In this document: positions 1 through 5,043 of the stretch, in pieces
How positions within the stretch are numbered: position 1 is the first letter of the stretch
How the letters are laid out: each line of letters begins with the position of its first letter
DNA from: CALMFT01 sp035333525
GTDB taxonomy: Bacteria > Patescibacteriota > Gracilibacteria > Absconditabacterales > Absconditicoccaceae
NCBI GenBank assembly: GCA_035333525.1
Contig: DAOQQF010000033.1
Coordinates: forward strand, 1-11,327
DNA length: 11,327 nt
Direction of reading: 5' to 3'
Translations under genes and position numbers: made by a program
The notes under the pieces: model-generated
Databases searched by the model: none
What the model was told of the DNA's origin: nothing
The model's input: the letters and a program-made list of their open reading frames with translations, nothing else

Positions 1-70
1 TATGATTACGACATGGAAGAGGTCCCGAAGTCTCGGGATAAATATCCTGAGGAAGTTCGTTGAATGTGGA
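1..70 (+). repeat. Hairpin-bearing repeat, copy A (inverted partner at 2073-2181)
   Basis: This stretch aligns with the reverse complement of 2073-2181. Shared blocks are gattacgacatg, cgggataaatatcct, gaagttcgt and gaat-tgga. It holds the stem-loop CCCGA-agtc-TCGGG at about 25-38. In the other copy the corresponding stem is CCGA-ccta-TCGG, with a different loop but preserved pairing. Copy A lacks 39 bases present in copy B. The copies are in opposite orientation on either side of the surface-protein block. Confidence 0.6.
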
Positions 71-93
71 TAATACAAGATCAAAGGGTTTAA
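1..93 (+). CDS. C-terminal fragment of an unrecognised open frame (window edge)
   Basis: Frame 1 is open from the window edge to TAA at 91-93 and gives about 30 residues, with TGA at 61-63 read as glycine. The peptide contains DYDMEEVPKSRDKYPEEVRG. I do not recognise the family. The same stretch is a diverged copy of the repeat found inverted at 2073-2181, where a related frame (DYDMKDIP..RDKYP) is also open and differs by a 39-base, frame-preserving length change. It may therefore be the end of a real upstream protein or a chance frame through a repeat. The start lies outside the window. Confidence 0.35.
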
Positions 94-116
94 TATTGTA
101 TGTAGTTTTTGATGAA

Positions 117-144
117 TTGAGAGTTTCCACCAGCTTCCTATAAT
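117..144 (+). promoter_or_regulatory. Sigma70-type promoter for the surface-protein gene
   Basis: A -35 box TTGAGA (117-122) and a consensus -10 box TATAAT (139-144) are separated by 16 bases, pointing into the surface-protein gene. Transcription would start near 150, giving a leader of about 80 bases before the ATG at 232. Assigned by motif only. Confidence 0.5.
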
Positions 145-231
145 ATCATAGTTATAATACGTGTCAAGGTCAGTTCGTGACATAACACACACAAACTTGA
201 TTTTATGAGATTTTTCGTATATATACAAGAT

Positions 232-1401
232 ATGTGAAACCAAAATAAACTGGTCATAGGCCTTATCATAGGTATCCCTGTATTAGTATGAACCGTTATG
301 GGGGTTTTATCGTGAAATTGAAATACTATTCCTATAGAATGTGAATCTGTATGCAAACAAACAATCAACGATCTTACTCAACGTTTATCTGAACTACAAT
401 CACGTTTTGATACGCTCAACAATGATTATCTCTTATTAGAAAGTATACACAATAAACATCAACTATGATTCCAAACACAATCGTTACATGAAAAAAATAA
501 TACACAATCAATTGATAATCAGAAATTATCACAACATACCAACTGACGTTCTTATAAAGAACTATGATTTCCAATTGATCGTATCATGAGACTTATCAAT
601 GATATGACCTATCGTCAGACGGTCACTACCGTCATAGACTGATCGAGACTTGAAACACTCAGAATAGTCAATACTCATACCAATAATTATACTTCATGAT
701 GAGATCGTACCATAACTATTTACGCCACATGACCAACAGTCTATCTATGATGAGGAGGAGCTCGTAATTGAGGAGGTAATAATCCAGTAGGTTGATGAAG
801 TGGAGGAAATTCTGATCCTCTCCGTCCATTTTCACCTTACTTTCGTTGTAGTAGTCCATGGTGATGAACACCACTTGATCATGGAGATAGTATCTTTGCT
901 TATGCCCAAAATACAGTAGAATACCCAACAGCTTGTAAAGGCGAAAATAGGGTTTGTGATAATGGAACACTCAAATGATCATATACCTCCAAAACATGTA
1001 TTCAAGTATGAGATCAATGTTCTACTGATCGATGAATACTCACTCATGGTCAGACTATCAATGCTTATAGTGCCAATAGTGTACCTTATGGATCGGATTG
1101 TTCTTCCAAAATAGAAGTAAGAAAATGTCTTGATGGTACTTTATGAGGTACAGCTCCATTCAAAACATGTACTATCTCTGAACCTAAATGATGCTTATGA
1201 CCAGATGGTAGAGTATGGTGACATACAGTTATTGCAGTTTACTACCAATATGCAAAAGTTCTTGGTGAACCCAAAGATGGAGTCGATCTTTGTCCTAGAG
1301 AAACACGCAAATGTCTGAATGGTATTCGATATGTTCCAGACTGATCAACAACCAAAAACTTTATTTTCAATAAGTCACATTGTGTTGCTGAAGTGCCATA
1401 A
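232..1401 (+). CDS. Membrane-anchored cysteine-repeat surface protein (UGA=Gly)
   Basis: With UGA as glycine this is a single 389-residue frame ending at TAA; with the standard code it is broken many times. Residues 7-28 form an N-terminal hydrophobic anchor (LVIGLIIGIPVLVGTVMG), so the rest is probably outside the membrane. Residues about 37-90 are polar and heptad-like, probably a coiled coil, with Cys37 and Cys41 at its base. Residues 173-192 are a glycine-rich linker coded by mixed TGA, GGA and GGT. The C-terminal part has three diverged modules of four cysteines each: C206/C235/C242/C256, C263/C290/C299/C313 and C321/C354/C361/C384. Modules 1 and 2 share the pattern HGdsi-AY---VpY---C-----C-dGTL-G----C, which I associate with large secreted or surface proteins of these phyla. 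An adhesin or host-contact role is inference. ATG 232 is preferred because the hydrophobic anchor follows at once; ATG 205 and ATG 112 are in-frame alternatives. No clear Shine-Dalgarno is present. Confidence 0.8.
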
Positions 1402-1486
1402 AAAATTAAATTCTGAACTAGAATTACAAAATATGGACAATATGTCTGACCATATATATTGACTTTTTATAAAATATTATTAATAA

Positions 1487-1984
1487 TATAACACTTATCA
1501 CATTGTTTTCTTTTCTCCTTCTGCTCTCATAGATACAATTTATCTATCTGCTTTTCTTCCAATGCCATATCCAGATTATAGATCATCATTTTTTACTAAA
1601 GAGTCAGAAGATGCTTTTGCAACAGCCGAAATAATCGCACAAACAACTAATCAAGATAAATAGAAGCAATATTGTGCAACATATTGAACAAATAAGTATT
1701 CTGAAAATATATATCGAAATACATTGTGTGAATCCTCTGCAATACAATCAAATATGGTCCTTGATTTATTGAAGAGAAGTACTATACGCAATGGTCTTAT
1801 AGATACTTTATTAAATAATCAAGATCTTATCATATCTATAGTTAATAATCGATGATGAGAACTATCAAGTGATAATATGAATCTTATAAAAAAACATTCA
1901 TACTATACTACACAATGCGAACAAACATTAATCAATAAAAATAAATATCTAAGAAATTGGATTGTGGAGTTACTAACTCATTAA
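1487..1984 (+). pseudogene. Decayed hypothetical gene with an in-frame TAG
   Basis: The frame running 1487-1984 is open except for one TAG at 1661-1663, and its TGA codons can be read as glycine. From ATG 1562 the N-terminal part gives 33 residues (MPYPDYRSSFFTKESEDAFA and onward). After the TAG about 106 further residues continue in the same frame to TAA at 1982-1984, including KQYCATYGTNKYSENIYRN. TAG is a stop in code 25 and ends groES and rpoB here. In a different frame, about 1484-1531, there is a leucine-rich stretch (TLITLFSFLLLLS) like the core of a signal peptide, so a frameshift may also have separated a leader from the body. I do not recognise the family. A decayed small exported protein is the simplest reading; a sequencing error or two short genes cannot be excluded. 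Confidence 0.45.
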
Positions 1985-2049
1985 GGAAACTGAAAAAAAA
2001 CTCCCAATGTATGAAAAAATACTTATCATAGTAAATCTTTTGATCTTAT

Positions 2050-2068
2050 AAAACCCGCCTCCAGCGGG
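2050..2068 (-). terminator. Rho-independent terminator of groEL
   Basis: On the minus strand the stem CCCGC-tggag-GCGGG is followed directly by TTTT. On the plus strand the stem is at 2054-2058 and 2064-2068. It lies about 165 bases after the groEL stop, just beyond repeat copy B. The U-run is short, so termination may be partial. Confidence 0.6.
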
Positions 2069-2072
2069 TAAA

Positions 2073-2181
2073 TCCATATTCGACGAACTTCTCCATGGGC
2101 GAATAAATTCCCTGCCATATGGCAGATAAACTGAGGATATTTATCCCGATAGGTCGGTATATCTTTCATGTCGTAATCAAA
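2073..2181 (-). repeat. Hairpin-bearing repeat, copy B
   Basis: This is the inverted partner of 1-70, located between the groEL stop and its terminator. It carries CCGA-ccta-TCGG, where copy A has CCCGA-agtc-TCGGG. It also has 39 extra bases that include the perfect 14-base palindrome CTGCCATATGGCAG. An ATG at 2169 on the minus strand opens a 48-codon frame to 2023, but that frame runs through the terminator stem, so I do not call it a gene. It could be a small interspersed element or the remnant of a duplicated gene end. Confidence 0.6.
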
Positions 2182-2232
2182 ACACTTCGTTTTATGTTAC
2201 TTATTTCCCAAGGTTCCTTTGAAATATAGGTT

Positions 2233-3903
2233 TTAGTAATCATCCATTCACATACCACCCATTCATCACATTCATCACATACCACCCATACCTGGAGTTC
2301 ATCATGGAGTGCTATCTTTTTCATCTTTTGGTAGGTCGGCGATAACACAGTCGGTAGTAAGAAACATTGCTGCAGCTGAGACCGCATTTTCGAGGGTTAC
2401 TCTCACTACTTTAGTAGGATCAATAATCCCTTGTTTAACAAGATCTTGAAATTCACCTGTAGCAGCATTAAATCCATAATTAAAGTCTGTATTTCATTTT
2501 ACTTGTTCTACTACTCGATCGCCTTTGTATCATGCATTGTCTGCAATTTGCTTGACAGGGAATTGAATAGCCGACAACACAATTTTCATACCAATTTGCT
2601 CATCATTATCATCAAGTTTCTGATTATCAAGTGATGTTGCTATTTTGAGTAAAGGAGTTCCTCCTCATGCAATTACTCATTCTTCAACAGCAGCTCTGGT
2701 GGCATTGAGTGCATCTTCAATCTTATATTTTTTATTTTTCATCTCCATCTCTGTTGCTGCTCCTACTTTAATAACCGCAACTCATCCAACAAGTCTTGCT
2801 AATCTCTCTTGGAGTTTCTCCTTGTCGTAGGTAGAACTTGTTTGAGTAAGTTGATTACGGATCATTTCAACCCTACCATCAATCGTAACCTGATCTCATT
2901 TTCCTCATACAATAGTTGTTTTATCTTTTGATAGAATGATCTTATCAGCTCATCACAACATTCAGATAGTCGCATTATCAAGTTTAATACCTATCTCTTC
3001 AGCAATAAGTGTTGCTCATGTGACCGCACAAATATCTTTGAGAAGTTCTTTTTTTCTATCACCAAAACCAGGTGCCTTGACTGGGATAACATTGAGCACA
3101 CCTCTGAGTTTATTAACTACTAAGGTTGTCAATGCTTCACCATCAACATCTTCTGCTATGATGATAATATCTCTCTTTCCTTGAGCTGCTGCTCATTCCA
3201 AGATAGGAAGAATATCCTTGATGACACTAATTTTTTTATCAGTTACCAATATCAATGGATTTTCTACAACTGCCTCCATTCTTGCTGGATCGGTCACAAA
3301 ATAAGGACTGGCGTATCATTGGTCAAACTGCATACCTTTTACAACTGACTTAGTAAGACCAATTGATTTGCCCTCTTCTACCGTTACTACACCATCTTTA
3401 CTTACCTCTGCGATAACCTCTGAAATTAATCAGCCTATCTGTTCATCTTGTGCTGAGATAGTAGCAACATTTTTGATATCCTGATCACTAGTAACTGGAG
3501 TACTATGTGATTTGAGTTGTTCTACAACCCTATCCACAGCCTTGTGCATACCTCTAGCCAATGCAAAAGGATTGACCCCCGCATCAATATATCTCATACC
3601 CTCAGTTGCCATACTATAAGCCAAACTCACAGTAGATGTTGTCCCATCGCCAACCGCATCATTGGTTTTGCTCGATGCTTCTTTGATAAGCGCCGCTCCA
3701 ATGTTTTCAAACTTATCAATTAGGTCAATCTCCTTGGCAATAGTAACACCATCATTGGTTACCGTTGGAGCTCCATACGACCTCTCAAGTATTACATTAC
3801 GTCATTTTGGTCACATTGTACTCATGACCGCCTTGGCCAATTTACTCATACCGGCCATCATTTTTTTTCTGGCATCATCGCCATACCTCATTTGTTTCGC
3901 CAT
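2233..3903 (-). CDS. groEL: Chaperonin GroEL (60 kDa, Cpn60)
   Basis: ATP-dependent group I chaperonin subunit. It forms a double ring that encloses unfolded proteins together with the GroES lid in the cytoplasm. The 556-residue length is normal for the family. The nucleotide-binding motifs are GPKGR (31-35), TNDGVTIAKEI (49-59) and GDGTT (85-89, including the ATPase aspartate D86). Near the C-terminus is GFNAATGE, and the protein ends in GGM repeats before MDDY. Both glycines of GPKGR, several in VIAGGG and many in the GGM tail are coded by TGA, which is strong evidence for recoding. The start at 3903 gives the standard opening MAKQMRYGDDAR; no Shine-Dalgarno precedes it. The gene has its own promoter, divergent from the small plus-strand gene, and is separated from groES by about 650 bases. 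Confidence 0.97.
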
Positions 3904-3928
3904 TGGTTAAAAATATATAATATAAATA

Positions 3929-3957
3929 GATATAATCTGATTAAAAATACTTGACAA
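3929..3957 (-). promoter_or_regulatory. groEL promoter
   Basis: On the minus strand, TTGTCA (complement of 3952-3957), a 17-base spacer and TATATC (complement of 3929-3934) lie about 25 bases upstream of the groEL start. The -35 box overlaps the -35 box of the opposite promoter, because TTGACAA reads TTGTCAA on the other strand. No CIRCE-like inverted repeat is visible here, unlike groES. Confidence 0.55.
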
Positions 3958-3978
3958 TCTCTCTCTCTTTATTATAAT
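3951..3978 (+). promoter_or_regulatory. Consensus sigma70 promoter for the small membrane-protein gene
   Basis: Perfect TTGACA (3951-3956) and perfect TATAAT (3973-3978) are separated by 16 bases. This is the best promoter match in the window. Transcription should start near 3985, at or just before the TACTCC arm of the hairpin at 3984-4006. Confidence 0.75.
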
Positions 3979-3983
3979 GATAT

Positions 3984-4006
3984 TACTCCGGACATGTGAA
4001 GGAGTA
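3984..4006 (+). promoter_or_regulatory. 5' leader hairpin that can hide the ribosome-binding site
   Basis: TACTCC (3984-3989) pairs perfectly with GGAGTA (4001-4006) across an 11-base loop. The right arm contains AAGGAG, the only convincing Shine-Dalgarno seen in the window. The gap from GGAG to ATG 4021 is 16 bases, longer than usual. Either an upstream ATT is used or the leader is structured. A translational switch is inferred, not shown. Confidence 0.45.
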
Positions 4007-4020
4007 TAAATATTATTATC

Positions 4021-4185
4021 ATGAGTATAGCTGTTCCAGCAATTCTACTTTCTATTTTCATAGTTCTATTTTTGATCTTTCTTGAACTACGAGAAAGGAA
4101 TAATACATTATTACAAATCTTTCTTGAACTACAAGAAAGGAATGTAAAGCAACCTAATCCACAGAAATCTAATCCACAGAATTAA
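4021..4185 (+). CDS. Small single-pass membrane protein, unknown function
   Basis: A 54-residue frame from ATG 4021 to TAA 4183-4185 lies between a consensus promoter and a rho-independent terminator, so it is a compact self-contained unit. Residues 3-20 are a hydrophobic membrane segment (IAVPAILLSIFIVLFLIF). The remainder is charged and polar, with the nonapeptide IFLELRERN repeated as IFLELQERN at 33-41, and ends in a proline/asparagine/glutamine tail. The repeat is also present at DNA level (4075-4101 and 4117-4143). The frame has no TGA codon. I do not recognise a family. Promoter, SD, hydrophobic segment and terminator together argue for a real gene, though an expressed small RNA with an incidental frame is possible. 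Confidence 0.65.
   Translation: MSIAVPAILLSIFIVLFLIFLELRERNNTLLQIFLELQERNVKQPNPQKSNPQN
4075..4143 (+). repeat. Two 27-base direct repeats inside the small membrane-protein gene
   Basis: The unit atctttcttgaactac-R-agaaaggaat occurs at 4075-4101 and 4117-4143 and differs at a single base (g/a). The spacing is 42 bases, or 14 codons, so gain or loss of a unit keeps the frame. Each unit also contains the inverted repeat TTTCTT...AAGAAA (one mismatch in the first copy). Confidence 0.8.
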
Positions 4186-4211
4186 GATGAATCTAATTCT
4201 TAGGAACCCTC

Positions 4212-4247
4212 TCCCTATTGTAGTATTTGCTTAATAGGGATTTTTTT
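4212..4247 (+). terminator. Rho-independent terminator of the small membrane-protein gene
   Basis: TCCCTATT (4212-4219) pairs with AATAGGGA (4233-4240) and is followed by seven T residues. It lies 26 bases after the stop codon. There is no A-run on the left side, so it works only for plus-strand transcripts. Confidence 0.85.
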
Positions 4248-4274
4248 ATATATGATAATTAATCTACACAAAAA

Positions 4275-4347
4275 TGGACCTGGTTGGAATTGAACCAACG
4301 ACCAATCGGTTATGAGCCGACTGCTCTAACCCCTGAGCTACAGATCC
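4275..4347 (-). tRNA. tRNA-Met(CAU), elongator type
   Basis: The minus strand folds into a full cloverleaf of 73 bases. The acceptor stem is GGATCTG/CAGGTCC with one G-U pair, and the D-arm is GCTC/GAGC with GG in the loop. The anticodon stem is GTCGG/CCGAT with loop CTCATAA (anticodon CAT). The T-arm is GTTGG-TTCAATT-CCAAC and the discriminator base is A. CCA is not encoded. The anticodon stem lacks the three G-C pairs of initiators and position 1 pairs normally, so it is not tRNA-fMet. It could be the Ile2 tRNA, whose CAU is modified to read AUA; bases alone do not settle this. Confidence 0.93.
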
Positions 4348-4352
4348 ATCAA

Positions 4353-4367
4353 AGTGATGTAATCACT
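4353..4367. other. Palindrome in the tRNA leader
   Basis: AGTGAT-gta-ATCACT is a perfect 6-base inverted repeat between the tRNA promoter -10 box and the mature tRNA 5' end. It could be a processing hairpin in the short leader or an operator at the start site. Confidence 0.35.
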
Positions 4368-4392
4368 ATACAAAAGATGAACTCTATTTCAA
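4365..4392 (-). promoter_or_regulatory. tRNA-Met promoter
   Basis: On the minus strand, TTGAAA (complement of 4387-4392), a 16-base spacer and TATAGT (complement of 4365-4370) place the start about 10 bases before the tRNA 5' end. Confidence 0.55.
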
Positions 4393-4548
4393 GGATTTAT
4401 CACATATAATTAATATGTAACTGTTGTTATTATACTCATACCGATAAGATCTTATACAAGAATGTGACATCAAAAAACCTGATCAATATGATATACCCAA
4501 CAATCACATACTATTTCTTTTACATAAAAGAACACAAACCAATAATGC

Positions 4549-4842
4549 CTATATTCCTTTTGCAAAAATACTACTGTATTTCACCAAAAAGTATTTCTTA
4601 CCATCCAACTCTAGCTCTTCAGGACTATACTTAGCAAAAAAGATTAAATCACCTACTGATAAGTCAGTAATAGACTGCACTGAACCATTTTCCAATGTTT
4701 TACCAGGACCAATATCCAATACTTTTCCTGAACCAGGTTTTTCTTTTCCTGTATCAGGCAATACAATACCGCTAGCAGTCAGATTATCTTCCAATACTGC
4801 TTCTACGAGAACATACTCTCCCATTGGTTTAATTGTTTTCAT
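4549..4842 (-). CDS. groES: Co-chaperonin GroES (Cpn10)
   Basis: Heptameric lid of the GroEL chamber. The 97-residue protein starting MKTIKPMGEYVLVE is the usual length and fold. The mobile loop region contains TASGIVLPDTGKEKP and is followed by GKVLDIGPG; the core VGDLIFFAKYSPEEL and the end YFLVKYSSIFA match the family. Start ATG 4842 is chosen over an in-frame TTG at 4860 because the standard N-terminus begins there. Stop is TAG. The gene stands alone, about 650 bases from groEL, with the tRNA and a divergent gene between them. Its promoter overlaps a CIRCE-like operator, so heat-shock repression by an HrcA-type protein is likely. The 3' flank (4348-4548) holds palindromes but no convincing terminator. 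Confidence 0.95.
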   Translation of the reverse strand: MKTIKPMGEYVLVEAVLEDNLTASGIVLPDTGKEKPGSGKVLDIGPGKTLENGSVQSITDLSVGDLIFFAKYSPEELELDGKKYFLVKYSSIFAKGI

Positions 4843-4915
4843 ACTATCAATAACAAACAAAGTAAATAGCTAATTATATCAATTTAAATAATAATTATGT
4901 TCGTTGATTTCTAAA

Positions 4916-4942
4916 ATAGCACGTAGATAAATATAGTGCTAT
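4916..4942. promoter_or_regulatory. CIRCE-like operator (HrcA-type) upstream of groES
   Basis: ATAGCACGT-N9-TAGTGCTAT has a perfect outer 7-base inverted repeat (ATAGCAC/GTGCTAT) and exactly the 9-base spacer of the CIRCE consensus TTAGCACTC-N9-GAGTGCTAA. It begins at the edge of the predicted -10 box and covers the expected start site, where CIRCE elements commonly sit. No hrcA gene is in the window. Confidence 0.65.
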
Positions 4943-4969
4943 ATATAATAAAATATAATCAGATTTCAA
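4942..4969 (-). promoter_or_regulatory. groES promoter
   Basis: On the minus strand, TTGAAA (complement of 4964-4969), a 16-base spacer and TATATA (complement of 4942-4947) are followed at once by the CIRCE-like inverted repeat. The leader to ATG 4842 would be about 95 bases. Confidence 0.5.
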
Positions 4970-4982
4970 GAGAAAAATCAAG

Positions 4983-5014
4983 AAAAAAAACGGCTCACAT
5001 CGAGCCGTTTTTTT
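4983..5014. terminator. Bidirectional terminator after rpoB
   Basis: CGGCTC-acatc-GAGCCG (4991-5007) is flanked by eight A on the left and seven T on the right, so it can stop transcripts from either side. It lies 30 bases beyond the rpoB stop and separates the rpoB operon from groES. Confidence 0.9.
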
Positions 5015-5043
5015 GTTATATTTGTATATTATAATACATAATA

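Noticed and set aside
138..970. Minus-strand frames of 76 and 84 codons (138-368 and 716-970)
   Set aside because: They are shadows of the plus-strand surface-protein gene, which is clearly coding once UGA is read as glycine.
2023..2169. 48-codon minus-strand frame in repeat copy B
   Set aside because: It runs through the groEL terminator stem and coincides with a hairpin repeat, so it is recorded as a repeat and not a gene.
2431..3910. Several plus-strand frames of 60-80 codons opposite groEL
   Set aside because: They are antisense to a full-length, highly conserved groEL and have no family features of their own.
4275..4347. Initiator tRNA-fMet
   Set aside because: The anticodon stem lacks the run of three G-C pairs and the acceptor position 1 pairs normally, so the elongator (or Ile2) type fits better.
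4444..4455. 12-base palindrome ATAAGATCTTAT downstream of groES
   Set aside because: It has no U-run and no promoter context; a short AT-rich palindrome of this kind is expected by chance in such DNA.
4516..4533. TTCTTTTATGTAAAAGAA hairpin after groES, considered as a terminator
   Set aside because: The stem is entirely A/T apart from one pair per arm, and no U-run follows on the minus strand.
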